Source: GCA-2861595 sp035536185
GTDB taxonomy: Bacteria; Actinomycetota; Acidimicrobiia; Acidimicrobiales; GCA-2861595
NCBI GenBank assembly: GCA_035536185.1
Contig: DATLOM010000055.1
Coordinates: 5,087 to 69,086, forward strand
Direction of reading: 5' to 3'
Length of the DNA stretch: 64,000 bases
Part shown: positions 6,995 to 16,018 of the stretch, piece after piece
How positions within the stretch are numbered: the first letter of the stretch is position 1
Layout: the number at the start of each line of letters is the position of its first letter
Translations under genes and position numbers: made by a program
Notes under the pieces: model-generated
What the model was told of the DNA's origin: nothing
Databases searched by the model: none
Seen by the model: the letters and a program-made list of their open reading frames with translations, nothing else

Positions 6995-8281
6995 ATGGAG
7001 ATCGACAGTGGTAACACAGCGTGGGTACTGACCTCAGCGGCGCTCGTGCTGTTCATGACGCCGGGGCTGGCCTTCTTCTACGCCGGCATGGTGCGTTCCA
7101 AGAACGTGCTCGGCATGCTGATGCAGAACTTCTTCTCCCTGGGCCTGGTGAGCGTGCTGTGGGCAGCAGTCGGTTTCAGCCTCGCCTTCGGTGACGGGGG
7201 CGGCTTCATCGGCAACTTCGACTTCGCCGGGCTGAAGGACCTGGGCGATGCCGCCCTCACTCTTCCTGGCTACGTCAAGACCGGCGACGTGGACCTCGCC
7301 CTCACCATCCCCCCCATCGCCTTCGCCGGCTACCAGATGATGTTCGCGGTGATCACGCCTGCCCTCATCACCGGTGCCACCGCCGACCGGATGAAGTTCG
7401 CCGGCTGGGCCGCCTTCCTGGCCCTGTGGCTGGTGCTGGTGTACTCGCCGGTCGCCCATTGGGTCTTCAGCCCCACCGGCTGGTTGTTCAAGAGGGGAGC
7501 GCTCGACTTCGCCGGCGGCACCGTCGTCCACATCAATGCCGGCATCGCCGCCCTCGCCGTGGTGCTCGTTCTCGGCAAGCGCAAGGGCTGGCCCCGCGAG
7601 GCCATGCCGCCCCACTCACTGCCCCTCACGCTCCTCGGGACCGGGATCCTCTGGTTCGGCTGGATCGGCTTCAACGCCGGGTCCGCGCTGGGTGCCAACG
7701 CCCTCGCCGCCCAGGCCCTGGTGAACACCCACCTGGCCGCCGCCGCCGGCATGCTCGGCTGGCTCATCGTGGAGAAGCTCAAAGACGGCAAGGCCACCAC
7801 CCTCGGCGGCGCCTCCGGGGCCGTCGCCGGCCTCGTCGCCATCACCCCCTGCGCCGGCTTCGTCGGTGGTATGGCGCCCTTGGTCATCGGCTTCATCGCC
7901 GGCGTGGTCTGCTTCCTCGCCATCCAGCTCAAGTACAAGTTCGGCTACGACGACAGCCTCGACGTCATCGGCGTCCACCTGGTCGGCGGGATCGCCGGCT
8001 CGCTGCTGCTCGGCTTCTTCGCCGACACCAAGGTCAACGCTCTCGGGTTCGACGGCGTGTTCTTCGGCGGCGGCGCCGACCTCCTCAGCGACCAGCTCGT
8101 TGCCGTGGGCGCCACCATCGTCTTCTCCGGCGTTCTCTCCTTCGTCATCGCCAAGGTGGTGGACGCCGTGATCGGCCTACGGGTCAAGGAGGACGAGGAG
8201 ATGGCCGGACTGGACACCACACAGCACGCCGAGACGGCCTACAACCTGGGCGACCTCGGCTCGATGGGAAGGATCGGATGA
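6995..8281 (+). CDS. amt: Ammonium transporter (Amt family)
   Basis: Integral membrane ammonium channel with about 11 transmembrane helices over 428 residues, the standard family size. It shows the N-terminal signature GLAFFYAGMVRSKNVL, the first pore His in PVAHWVFSPTGWL and the second in DVIGVHLVGGIAGSLLLG. The ATG at 6995 gives the usual N-terminus without signal peptide; the upstream in-frame GTG at 6950 lies within the GlnR operator and is unlikely. No clear Shine-Dalgarno precedes the ATG, consistent with a leaderless message. The stop overlaps the glnB ATG (ATGA), so amt, PII and GlnD are made from one mRNA, induced on nitrogen limitation through GlnR. Confidence 0.95.
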   Translation: MEIDSGNTAWVLTSAALVLFMTPGLAFFYAGMVRSKNVLGMLMQNFFSLGLVSVLWAAVGFSLAFGDGGGFIGNFDFAGLKDLGDAALTLPGYVKTGDVDLALTIPPIAFAGYQMMFAVITPALITGATADRMKFAGWAAFLALWLVLVYSPVAHWVFSPTGWLFKRGALDFAGGTVVHINAGIAALAVVLVLGKRKGWPREAMPPHSLPLTLLGTGILWFGWIGFNAGSALGANALAAQALVNTHLAAAAGMLGWLIVEKLKDGKATTLGGASGAVAGLVAITPCAGFVGGMAPLVIGFIAGVVCFLAIQLKYKFGYDDSLDVIGVHLVGGIAGSLLLGFFADTKVNALGFDGVFFGGGADLLSDQLVAVGATIVFSGVLSFVIAKVVDAVIGLRVKEDEEMAGLDTTQHAETAYNLGDLGSMGRIG

Positions 8282-8616
8282 AGCTCGTCACCGCCATCAT
8301 CAAGCCGTTCAAGCTGGACGACGTCAAGAACGCCCTGAAGGCCATGGACGTTCAGGGAATGACCGTCTCGGAGGTGCAGGGCTTCGGGCGCCAACGGGGG
8401 CACACCGAGGTGTACCGCGGTGCCGAGTACACGGTCGACTTCGTGCCCAAGGTCAGGATCGAGGTGCTGTCCGACGACGTCGACGTGGCCAGGGTCGTGG
8501 AGGCCATCTCCGCCGCGGCTCGCACCGACAAGATCGGTGACGGGAAGATCTGGGTCTCGGACCTCGACAGCGTCACCCGGATACGCACCGGGGAGATGGG
8601 CTCCGACGCTCTCTGA
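8278..8616 (+). CDS. glnB: Nitrogen regulatory protein PII
   Basis: PII signal protein of 112 residues that binds ATP/ADP and 2-oxoglutarate and gates the Amt channel. The T-loop carries RGHTEVYRGAEYTVDF with Tyr51 exactly at the position modified in other bacteria; in actinobacteria that residue is adenylylated by GlnD. The C-terminal signature GDGKIWVSDLDSVTRIRTGE is complete. The ATG overlaps the amt stop and glnD follows 31 bases later, the classical actinobacterial order amtB-glnK-glnD. The three genes form one nitrogen-status circuit behind the GlnR operator. Confidence 0.95.
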   Translation: MKLVTAIIKPFKLDDVKNALKAMDVQGMTVSEVQGFGRQRGHTEVYRGAEYTVDFVPKVRIEVLSDDVDVARVVEAISAAARTDKIGDGKIWVSDLDSVTRIRTGEMGSDAL

Positions 8617-8647
8617 GCGGCCTCAGCTGGTTGCCGAGGATGGCCCG

Positions 8648-10885
8648 GTGGGAAGGGCCTTCTGTCGCGCCTACACCGAGCTGGCCGACCGCTGGTTGAC
8701 GGGCATCCTCAGCGACGAGCCCGGAGTTGCCGTGGTCGCCGTCGGCGGTTACGGCAGGGGCGAGCTGTGCCCCGGCAGCGACCTCGACGTCGTGCTCGTG
8801 CACAGCGGCCGCAAGGGGATTCAGCAGGTGGCCGAGCGGCTCTGGTACCCGATCTGGGACGCCGGGGTGGGCCTGGACCACAGCGTGCGCACGGTCAAGG
8901 AGGCGCTGGCCGTCGCCGGTGCCGACCTCAAGGCCGCCCTCGGGCTCCTCGACGCCAGGATGGTCGCCGGCGACGCCGAGCTGGCCGCCGGTCTCGCTGC
9001 CGGCGCCCGTCAGCAGTGGCGCAAGGGGGCAAAGCGCTGGCTGCCGGAGCTGGCCGACCTGGTGGAGGCGCGCCATGCCCAGTTCGGTGAGGTCGCCTTC
9101 CTGCTCGAGCCGGAGCTGAAGGAGGGCCGGGGAGGACTGCGGGACGTGCACGCCCTCCGGGCCGCGGCCCTGGCCACCGAGGTGCTCGATGCCGGCAACG
9201 ACACCCTGAGCGAGCCCCACGACGTACTTCTGGGGGTGCGGGTCGAGCTGCACCGGGCCACCGGCAAGGCTTCGGACCGCCTCCTGCTCCAGGAGCAGGA
9301 CCGCGTGGCTGCGGTGCTCGACTATGCCGACGCCGATGCCCTCATGGCCGCCGTGTCCGCCGCGGCCCGCACCATCGCCTGGTGCAGCGACGACGGCTGG
9401 CGCCGGGTGAAGGCGCCCGTGGCCGCTGGCCGGAGCCGGTCCGTCGGCGGCGAGCGCCCGGTCGGCCCGGGGCTGGCGTTGATCGACGGCGAGGTTGCGC
9501 TGGCCGCCACCGCGGACCCCGCCGGCGATCCCGCCCTCGTACTGCGGGCCGCCGCCGCCGCCGCCGAGCTGGGCACCTGGCTGGCCCGGAGCGCGCTGGA
9601 CCGCCTGGCCACGGAGGGGGCGGCTCTGCCCGACCCGTGGCCCGAGGCTGCCCGCAACGCCCTGGTCGCCCTGCTCGGCACCGGCCGCGCCGCCATCCCC
9701 GTGCTCGAGGCACTCGACCAGCGGTGCCTCCTCACGAGGATCCTCCCGGAATGGGAGGCGGTGCGCAGCCGCCCTCAGCGCAACGCCTACCACCGCTTCA
9801 CCGTCGACCGCCATCTCTGTGAGGCCGCGGCCAATGCGGCGGCCCTGACCCGCCGTGTCGCCCGCCCGGACCTGCTCCTCGTCGGCGCCCTGCTGCACGA
9901 CATCGGCAAGGGCTACCCCGGCGACCACACGGACGTCGGCGTGGAGATGATGGCGCGCATGGGCGCCCGGCTCGGCTTCCCGCCGGCCGACGTGGAGGTC
10001 CTCGTGAGCCTGGTGCGCCACCATCTCCTCCTGCCCGACATCGCTACCCGCCGCGACCTCGACGATCCCGCCACCGTCGCCGCGGTGGCCGAAGCAGTGG
10101 GCGACCGGGACACCTTGGAGCTCCTGGCCGCGCTCACCGAAGCCGACGGCCTGGCCACGGGCCCTTCGGCCTGGGGGCCCTGGAAGGCCGGCCTGGTCGA
10201 CGATCTCGTCGCCCGCACCGCTCGCTGGCTCGAAGGCCACCGCACGCCCGAGACGCCGGCGCTCCCAGGCCCCGAGCACCGGGCCGCCATGGCCCGGGGC
10301 CTGGTAGAGGTCGTGGTCGAGGGCAACCGCGTCACCGTCGTCGCCCCGGACCGGCCGGGCCTGTTCTGCCGGGTGGCGGGAACGCTGGCCCTGCACGGGC
10401 TCGACGTGCGAACGGCGGCCGCGGCCAGCGAGGAGTCCATGGCCGTCGAGGTGTTCGAGGTCGAGCCCGCCTTCGCCAAGGCGCCCAACTGGACCAGGGT
10501 GAGGGCCGACGTGGAGCGGGCCCTGATGGGCCGGCTGTCGCTGGAGGCACGGCTGGCCGACCGGGTCCGGGCCTATGCCGGCCGCTCCCGGCCCAGCGCA
10601 CCTGGTCCTGCCGAGCCGAGGGTGACGTTCGACAACGGCGCCTCGGCGGTGGCGACTGTCGTGGAGGTGAGGGCGCCCGACAGCATCGGCGTGCTGTACC
10701 GGATCACCCGCGCCCTGGCCGACTGCGACCTGGACGTGCGCTCGGCCAAGGTCTCAACTCTGGGCCACGAGGTGGTCGACGCCTTCTACGTGACCGATGC
10801 CGCCGGCGCCAAGGTCGTCGACGGTGAGCACCTGGCGGAGATCGAGAAGGCGGTGTTGGCCGAGCTCACCCGCGCCCGCCACTGA
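8648..10885 (+). CDS. glnD: PII nucleotidyltransferase/nucleotide-removing enzyme GlnD
   Basis: Bifunctional enzyme that modifies and demodifies PII according to glutamine. Domains in order over 745 residues: nucleotidyltransferase with VGGYGRGELCPGSDLDVVLV, the GlnD-type helical region with EPELKEGRGGLRD, an HD phosphohydrolase domain with LLHDIGKGYPGDHTD around residue 415, and two C-terminal ACT domains (VVAPDRPGLFCRVAG and RAPDSIGVLYRITRAL) that sense glutamine. In actinobacteria the activity is adenylylation rather than uridylylation. The GTG at 8648 is chosen because GAGGA sits at about the right distance; the frame is open further upstream into glnB. Last gene of the amt operon. Confidence 0.93.
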   Translation: MGRAFCRAYTELADRWLTGILSDEPGVAVVAVGGYGRGELCPGSDLDVVLVHSGRKGIQQVAERLWYPIWDAGVGLDHSVRTVKEALAVAGADLKAALGLLDARMVAGDAELAAGLAAGARQQWRKGAKRWLPELADLVEARHAQFGEVAFLLEPELKEGRGGLRDVHALRAAALATEVLDAGNDTLSEPHDVLLGVRVELHRATGKASDRLLLQEQDRVAAVLDYADADALMAAVSAAARTIAWCSDDGWRRVKAPVAAGRSRSVGGERPVGPGLALIDGEVALAATADPAGDPALVLRAAAAAAELGTWLARSALDRLATEGAALPDPWPEAARNALVALLGTGRAAIPVLEALDQRCLLTRILPEWEAVRSRPQRNAYHRFTVDRHLCEAAANAAALTRRVARPDLLLVGALLHDIGKGYPGDHTDVGVEMMARMGARLGFPPADVEVLVSLVRHHLLLPDIATRRDLDDPATVAAVAEAVGDRDTLELLAALTEADGLATGPSAWGPWKAGLVDDLVARTARWLEGHRTPETPALPGPEHRAAMARGLVEVVVEGNRVTVVAPDRPGLFCRVAGTLALHGLDVRTAAAASEESMAVEVFEVEPAFAKAPNWTRVRADVERALMGRLSLEARLADRVRAYAGRSRPSAPGPAEPRVTFDNGASAVATVVEVRAPDSIGVLYRITRALADCDLDVRSAKVSTLGHEVVDAFYVTDAAGAKVVDGEHLAEIEKAVLAELTRARH

Positions 10886-10932
10886 AAGTTCGTCCCCCAG
10901 AATCCACGACGCGTCGCTTACCGTGTGGAGCG

Positions 10933-11628
10933 ATGGCTGAGGACGCGGCGCGAGCGGTGACGGCCCAAGACCTCCTCCGCTGGAGCGAGGCCCTGTCGGG
11001 GATCGCCCGCACCGCCCTCGGCTTCACCGTCAACCTCTACGAGCGTGAGCGTTTCGAGGAGGTCATGAAGGTGGCCGCCGACATCCGGGTATCGGCTGGG
11101 CACGAGATGGAGAGCGAGGTGCTGGTCGAGGAGTGGCTCGAGGCGGTGGGCGAGGGGGTCCCCGGCTACGTGACACCGAAGATCGCCGTGGGGGCGGTGG
11201 TGGGCAACGAGGCCAATGAGTTGCTCCTGGTCAAGCGAAGCGACTCCGGCGTTTGGCTGTACCCCACGGGCTGGGCCGACGTGGGGTATTCCGCTTCCGA
11301 GGTGGTGGTGAAGGAGGTGTGGGAGGAGACGGGCATCGCCGTCGAACCCATCCGGCTGATCGCCGTGCTCGACGGCTTGCGCCGGGGCTTCACCTCGATC
11401 CCCCTGTACTCGCTGGTGTTCCACTGCCGCCCCACCGGTGGCGAGCTGAAGGCCCACCCACTCGAGTGTGCCGACCTCGGCTGGTTCGCCGAGGACGCGC
11501 TCCCCAGCCCGATGGTGGGAGCCGAGCAATGGGCCCCGTCGGCGTTCGCCGCCATACGGGGGGAGCCCGTGGAGGTGCTGTTCGACCTGCCCCGTCAACC
11601 GCCGTGGCGGGAATCGCCGGTCATCTGA
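10933..11628 (+). CDS. NUDIX hydrolase with N-terminal helical domain
   Basis: Nudix pyrophosphohydrolase of 231 residues. The N-terminal 60 residues form the helical domain seen in the YjhB-like subgroup (ALSGIARTALGFTVNLYERE). The Nudix box reads GWADVGYSASEVVVKEVWEE then TGI, matching GX5EX7REUXEEXGU with Lys for the Arg. The substrate is not evident; relatives act on ADP-ribose, FAD-like or nucleotide-sugar pyrophosphates. An ATG start gives the family's usual N-terminus. It converges with the next gene, the two stops being 5 bases apart. Confidence 0.85.
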   Translation: MAEDAARAVTAQDLLRWSEALSGIARTALGFTVNLYERERFEEVMKVAADIRVSAGHEMESEVLVEEWLEAVGEGVPGYVTPKIAVGAVVGNEANELLLVKRSDSGVWLYPTGWADVGYSASEVVVKEVWEETGIAVEPIRLIAVLDGLRRGFTSIPLYSLVFHCRPTGGELKAHPLECADLGWFAEDALPSPMVGAEQWAPSAFAAIRGEPVEVLFDLPRQPPWRESPVI

Positions 11629-11633
11629 CCCGG

Positions 11634-12107
11634 TCACCTAGCCAGCTGGCGGAGGAGGGCGGCGACGATGGACACCCGCCCCGCCTTCCGCTCCCACTCG
11701 GCGGCGATGACCTCGTGGTCCACCAGCCCGGCGCCATCGGGGGCGATACCGAGGGCCTCGGCGGCCGATGCCCTCAGCAGGGACGGCTCCGTCTCCTCGC
11801 CATGGGCGGGGAAGGCCTCCAGGCCCTCCCACAGCTCCTCGGGCGCCTCCGGTGGTGCCTGCCCCAGCGCAATGGCAAGGGCCACACCCGGGAAGAGGTC
11901 ATATGTCCCGGTCCCCGCCGGCCGCTGGAACCCCGGTACCGGGTGGAGCCGCCACTCGAGGGTGATCCCGCCGGGGCCGTCGTCACGCAGCCAGACCTGG
12001 GAGCCGTTGACGTAGGCGTCGAGAGGCTCGCCGAAGCGGTCGTCGAGAGCGACGACCAGCTCCGGGCTGATCCGCCAGACGCACGTCGGGACCAGCCGGG
12101 GGGCCAC
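11634..12107 (-). CDS. Conserved hypothetical protein, 157 aa
   Basis: Function not recognised. Soluble protein with a beta-rich N-terminal half (VPTCVWRISPELVVALDDRF, then VNGSQVWLRDD and ITLEWRLHPVPGF) and a helical acidic C-terminal half. The pattern of a Trp-rich first half with a GPGGITLEWRLHP motif recurs, as far as I recall, in other actinobacteria next to lipoprotein genes. No signal, no membrane segment. It is divergent from the M1-like peptidase gene, with 40 bases between the starts, and convergent with the Nudix gene. Confidence 0.6.
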   Translation of the reverse strand: MAPRLVPTCVWRISPELVVALDDRFGEPLDAYVNGSQVWLRDDGPGGITLEWRLHPVPGFQRPAGTGTYDLFPGVALAIALGQAPPEAPEELWEGLEAFPAHGEETEPSLLRASAAEALGIAPDGAGLVDHEVIAAEWERKAGRVSIVAALLRQLAR

Positions 12108-12147
12108 GCGCGCAACAGTACGGGCCGGTCTGCACGATGATCAGCTG

Positions 12148-13668
12148 ATGCCTTTTCGCCGCAGCCTCCGCCGGAGCCTCACCGGGTTGGCCCTGGCCGC
12201 CCTGCTGGCCGGGGCCTGTGCCGGCGACGGCGACAGTGACAGCCGATCCTCCGCCGGCGTCACCACGTCGACCACCAAGGCCCCGCCGGGCACCACGGCG
12301 ACGACCACTTCTCCTCCGCCGGCACCGTCCACCACCACGGCGCCGGCCACGACGGCGGCGCCGCCGCCGGCAAGGTCGGCGGCACCAGCCCCTGCCCCGG
12401 CCGGCGCCGCCAGCTGCCCGGCCATTCCCCCTCGGGCGGCACCGAGGCCCGACCGGCCCCGCTACCGGTTGAAGGTCGACGTCAAGCCGGTGGGCAACGT
12501 GGTGGAGGGCGAGGTCGCCGTCCGCTTCGTCCCCGACCTTCCCACCGACCGTCTGGTGTTCCGTCTCTGGGCCAACGCGCCGCGCACGGCCCGCGCCGGT
12601 GCCCGCCTCGACGTGGGCGGCGTCTCCGTGGGCGGGCGTGCAGTGGACGCGGTGATGGAGACGCCCACGATGTTGGTCGCCCGACCGGGCGGCACGCTGG
12701 CCGCCAACCAGCCGCTGGACATCGTCGTTCCCTGGCGCCTCACGCTGCCGGGCGCGGCCGAGGACCGCATCTCCCGGAGCGGCGACGCCATCCGCCTGGG
12801 CTCCTTCTTCCCGATCCTGGCATGGGAGCCCGGTTTCGGGTGGGCCGTCGAGCCCGCCACCGGCGGCTTCGCCGAGGCGTCGGCGGCCATCACCGCCGAC
12901 TTCGACGCCACCGTCAGCGTCCCCGCCGGCCTGGACGTCCTGGCCACCGGCACATCCTCGGGCGCCGGCCGGTGGACGGCGAGCGCGGTGCCGGATTTCG
13001 CCCTCACCGTCGGCCGCTTCACCACGGCCACGGCCACCGTCAATGCCCCCCAGCCCGTCCAGGTGACCGTCGGCGTGCACGCCGGCATCGGGGAGTCACC
13101 GGCGGCGTACCTCTCCCGCGTCACCCGCTCGCTGGAGGATCTCGGCCGCCGCTACGGCCCCTACCCCTGGCCCTCCTACAGCCTGACGATCACTCCTGCC
13201 CTCAGTGGCGGGATCGAGTACCCCATGCACGTCTTCCAGGGCCCGGGCACGATGACCCGGACCACCCCCCACGAGGTCGCCCACATGTGGTTCTACGGGC
13301 TGGTCGGCAACAACCAGGGCCGCGACCCCTGGCTGGACGAGGGCCTGGCCAGTTACGCCGAGGCCCGCCTGGAGAACACCCTCGCCTCGTTCCGTTCACG
13401 AGCCATCCCCGCCGCCGGCCGTAACCGCCTCGGGGAGCCCATGACCTTCTGGGAGCCCCGCCAGTCCGTCTACTACCGCAGCGTCTACGTCCAGGGGGCC
13501 CAGGCTCTCGCCGCGCTGGGCGATCCCGACCTGGTCGACTGCGCTCTCCGGGTCTACGTGGCCCGCAACTCCTACCGCGTGGCCCGCCCCGCCGACCTCG
13601 TGGACGCCGCCCGATCAGTCTTCCCCAACGCCGCAGACGTCCTGGCCGGCTACGGCGTGCGCCCCTGA
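12148..13668 (+). CDS. Lipoprotein M1-family (gluzincin) metallopeptidase-like
   Basis: Secreted lipoprotein with zinc aminopeptidase features. The signal peptide ends in the lipobox LAGAC with Cys24. A low-complexity Thr/Pro/Ala linker runs to about residue 100. The catalytic region has GGIEYPMHVF (like the GXMEN substrate motif), then the zinc site HEVAHMW at 375-381 and DEGLASYAEA with the third ligand Glu 18 residues later, the gluzincin spacing. The N-terminal part is a beta domain as in M1 enzymes, but the protein is short for M1 (506 residues) and lacks the long C-terminal helical domain. Cell-surface peptidase is the likely role; peptide specificity is unknown. Confidence 0.8.
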   Translation: MPFRRSLRRSLTGLALAALLAGACAGDGDSDSRSSAGVTTSTTKAPPGTTATTTSPPPAPSTTTAPATTAAPPPARSAAPAPAPAGAASCPAIPPRAAPRPDRPRYRLKVDVKPVGNVVEGEVAVRFVPDLPTDRLVFRLWANAPRTARAGARLDVGGVSVGGRAVDAVMETPTMLVARPGGTLAANQPLDIVVPWRLTLPGAAEDRISRSGDAIRLGSFFPILAWEPGFGWAVEPATGGFAEASAAITADFDATVSVPAGLDVLATGTSSGAGRWTASAVPDFALTVGRFTTATATVNAPQPVQVTVGVHAGIGESPAAYLSRVTRSLEDLGRRYGPYPWPSYSLTITPALSGGIEYPMHVFQGPGTMTRTTPHEVAHMWFYGLVGNNQGRDPWLDEGLASYAEARLENTLASFRSRAIPAAGRNRLGEPMTFWEPRQSVYYRSVYVQGAQALAALGDPDLVDCALRVYVARNSYRVARPADLVDAARSVFPNAADVLAGYGVRP

Positions 13669-13838
13669 TCACCGCACTTGTTCGTCCCCAGATCGCATCG
13701 CCGCTCATCGTGCCGACGGGCTGTGGGGCCCGCCCGCCCGATGACGCGTGCCAGCCGACGCGCTAAAAGCTTCATCGTCGGGGTTCGACCTGTGGCCGTG
13801 GCGCGGCCGGTTGGGCCGAGTCAAAAGGAAGGGGTGTC

Positions 13839-15047
13839 GTGGCAATCAAGGTGGACCGAGCCCTCCTGAGCCGGATGAAGGAAGACCCCGGCAGCATCGT
13901 GATCCAGGTGCAGGACGCGCCGGATCCGGTGATGGCGGCCGATGCCCTGGAGCGCGCCCGAGGCGAGATTGGGGCGCTGGACGGTGGCTGGCAGTCCGCC
14001 TATGGGCTTAGCCCGGGCGATCGCAACGGTCCGAAGTCGATCTCGCCGGTCATGCCGGCGGGCAGCGGGCCCCTTGTCATCATCGACGGCGGGGGGACGC
14101 CCTACGAGCTGTTGCGTACCATCCCCGACATCGTGGTTCGCCACCTCGAGGCCGCCGGGGTGGACCGAGCCCGCATCGCCACGGCGACCAAAGCCGGACC
14201 GATGTACGAGTTCGCCGAAGCACCCCGTGGCGTGACTCTCACCCTTTATCCACCCGCCCCCCATGTCCATCGCCAGTGGGCGCAGGCCCCGCTCGAGTGG
14301 GTAGAAGCAGCCTGGGACTGGGCGAGCAGTGGACTTCAGCCCGACGACACAGTTTGGGCGGCCATCGTGTCGACTCAGTTCCAGCTCACGGTCGGGGGCG
14401 TGGTCGGGTTCTTCGAGCAGTGCCGCCGGCGCCGGGCCAGTCGCTGCCACGTCATGGCCGGCGACCCCCAAACCCGGGTGAGGTCGACGGGGGCCAACTT
14501 CTACAGCGAGGCGCCCAATGTCATCGTGGGCGCTGGCGGCCCCTCCACCACGGACGCCGAGCTGGTGGAACTGGTGGAGCAGCTCAAGGACCTCGCTCGC
14601 CCTTTTGCCGCCGATCTCGGCTTGGCGTTCATCAGCATCCATGCCACCTGCTCGGGCCTGCTTGGCGGGCCCGATCCCATGACGGAGTGGGACACTTGGC
14701 TCGGGGGCGAGCAATCCGGGAGCATCACCCCCTTGTGCGACGAGTTCGTCTTCGACGCCTACCCCTGGCAGATACTCGGCCCGGGGCATCTGGCCCGACT
14801 CGGGGGGCGGCTGCCGGGGGCGCGCCCGCTTGCCGGCGGCAGGGTGGAACTCGCCATCGGTGACCCGCTGGCGTGGATAGTAGACCCTTCGGAGAGCCAG
14901 TGCACAGATCCACGGACGCGGCTCTTCAGGTCTCGGGACCCGGACGTGCCGAGATCGGCCAGAGAACTGCTATCTGGCTGTTTGCCCAGGCGAGGTGATA
15001 CAAGCGGCTTGATGGCTGCCCGCTACGCCGAACATCAAGAGGAGTAA
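13839..15047 (+). CDS. Hypothetical protein, 402 aa
   Basis: Not recognised. A soluble protein without signal peptide or clear membrane segments. It contains a middle section LTVGGVVGFFEQCRRRRASR with a predicted alpha/beta arrangement, and a C-terminal stretch QILGPGHLARLGGRLPGARP then LAGGRVELAIGDPLAWI that looks conserved. The GTG start at 13839 is backed by an AAGGAAGGGG ribosome binding site 4-13 bases upstream. Codon use is slightly less GC-biased at third positions than in neighbours, which would fit a recent arrival. It stands alone: 170 bases of apparently non-coding DNA precede it and the next gene converges from the other strand. Confidence 0.65.
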   Translation: MAIKVDRALLSRMKEDPGSIVIQVQDAPDPVMAADALERARGEIGALDGGWQSAYGLSPGDRNGPKSISPVMPAGSGPLVIIDGGGTPYELLRTIPDIVVRHLEAAGVDRARIATATKAGPMYEFAEAPRGVTLTLYPPAPHVHRQWAQAPLEWVEAAWDWASSGLQPDDTVWAAIVSTQFQLTVGGVVGFFEQCRRRRASRCHVMAGDPQTRVRSTGANFYSEAPNVIVGAGGPSTTDAELVELVEQLKDLARPFAADLGLAFISIHATCSGLLGGPDPMTEWDTWLGGEQSGSITPLCDEFVFDAYPWQILGPGHLARLGGRLPGARPLAGGRVELAIGDPLAWIVDPSESQCTDPRTRLFRSRDPDVPRSARELLSGCLPRRGDTSGLMAARYAEHQEE

Positions 15048-15087
15048 CGGCCTGTAGTCGTGATCGAGGAGGTATGGCGTCGGCGCC

Positions 15088-15975
15088 TCAGTCCGGCGGT
15101 TGCTCGCGCAGGAAGCGCTCGGCCTCGGCGGCCAAGCTTCCGGTGGGCGGCGGCCAGGCCAGCTGGCCGGCGCCACCCTCGCCGTCGACCAGCCGGTCCT
15201 CGTCGGCCAGGTTGTCCTCCAGCTGGCGCACGTAGGCGGCGAGGTCGTCGTCGTCCTCGACCACCTCGTCGACCTGGCGGTCGTAGGCGGCGGCCGCCAC
15301 CTCCAGCTCGATTGTGGTGGTCGGGGTCCCGAAGAGCTCACCCACCCTCTCCACCAGGGCCAGCGCCGCCCGCGGCGAAGGTGTGGCCGAGAGGTAGTGG
15401 GGGACGGTGGCCCACAGCGAGGCCGAAGGGATGCCGGCCCTCCCGAAGGCGTCCTGGAGCACCCCGACGATGCCCGTGGGGCCTTCGTAGCGGGAGTGCT
15501 GAAGGCCGAGCCGGGCCACGAGCTCGGCGTCGGCCGCGGTGCCGGTCACCCGCACGGGATGAGTGTGAGGCACGTCGGCCAGCAGGGCGCCGAGGGTGAC
15601 GGCCAGGTCCACCTCGAGCACCCTGGCCACCTCGACGAGGGCCTCGGTGTAGGTGCGCCAGCGCAGTTGGGGCTCGGTCGCATGGAGGAAGATCACCGGT
15701 CGAGGTGAGCCCGGGGGCTTGGCCACCCACAGCTCCCCCTCGGGCCAGACGACCTCGCGGGTGACCCCCTCGCGCAGCCTGACCTGCGGGCGGGTGGAGG
15801 TGAAGTCGTAGAACTCCTCCGGGTCGATGGACCCGAACCGCCGGGCATCCCAGGACGCGGCCAGGAACCGAGCGGCCACCGACGCGGCGTCGCCGGCGTC
15901 GTTCCAGCCCTCGAAGGCGGCGATCAGCACCGCCGGGCCCACCTGGGGCCGGTCGTCCCAGCGCACCGCGTCCAT
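15088..15975 (-). CDS. PAC2 family protein
   Basis: Protein of 295 residues from the PAC2 (proteasome assembly chaperone 2) family, typically found in proteasome-bearing actinobacteria. Recognisable parts are the N-terminal VLIAAFEGWNDAGDAAS, the FYDFTSTRPQVRL strand and the conserved GLQHSRYEGPTGIVGVL. The C-terminal 60 residues are acidic (VDEVVEDDDDLAAYVRQLED). The exact biochemical role in bacteria is not known. It diverges from lhr with 43 bases between starts. No proteasome gene is in this window. Confidence 0.85.
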   Translation of the reverse strand: MDAVRWDDRPQVGPAVLIAAFEGWNDAGDAASVAARFLAASWDARRFGSIDPEEFYDFTSTRPQVRLREGVTREVVWPEGELWVAKPPGSPRPVIFLHATEPQLRWRTYTEALVEVARVLEVDLAVTLGALLADVPHTHPVRVTGTAADAELVARLGLQHSRYEGPTGIVGVLQDAFGRAGIPSASLWATVPHYLSATPSPRAALALVERVGELFGTPTTTIELEVAAAAYDRQVDEVVEDDDDLAAYVRQLEDNLADEDRLVDGEGGAGQLAWPPPTGSLAAEAERFLREQPPD

Positions 15976-16018
15976 TCCCCGAAGCTACCCGCCGGCCATG
16001 CCGCCGTAGCCTTGGAGG

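Noticed and set aside
8420..8647. Upstream extension of glnD into glnB
   Set aside because: The frame is open but the added residues do not resemble GlnD and a ribosome binding site precedes GTG 8648.
12031..12050. Third copy of the double-hairpin repeat from CTCGCCGAAGCGG
   Set aside because: Only the 13-base core matches; the flanking hairpins are missing, so it is coincidental.
13780..13838. tRNA-like T arm GGGGTTCGACC
   Set aside because: No matching acceptor stem, D arm or anticodon arm can be formed around it.
13839..15047. Lactate racemase LarA as partner of the LarE gene
   Set aside because: The 402-residue protein shows none of the LarA nickel-pincer motifs I know; no family link could be supported.
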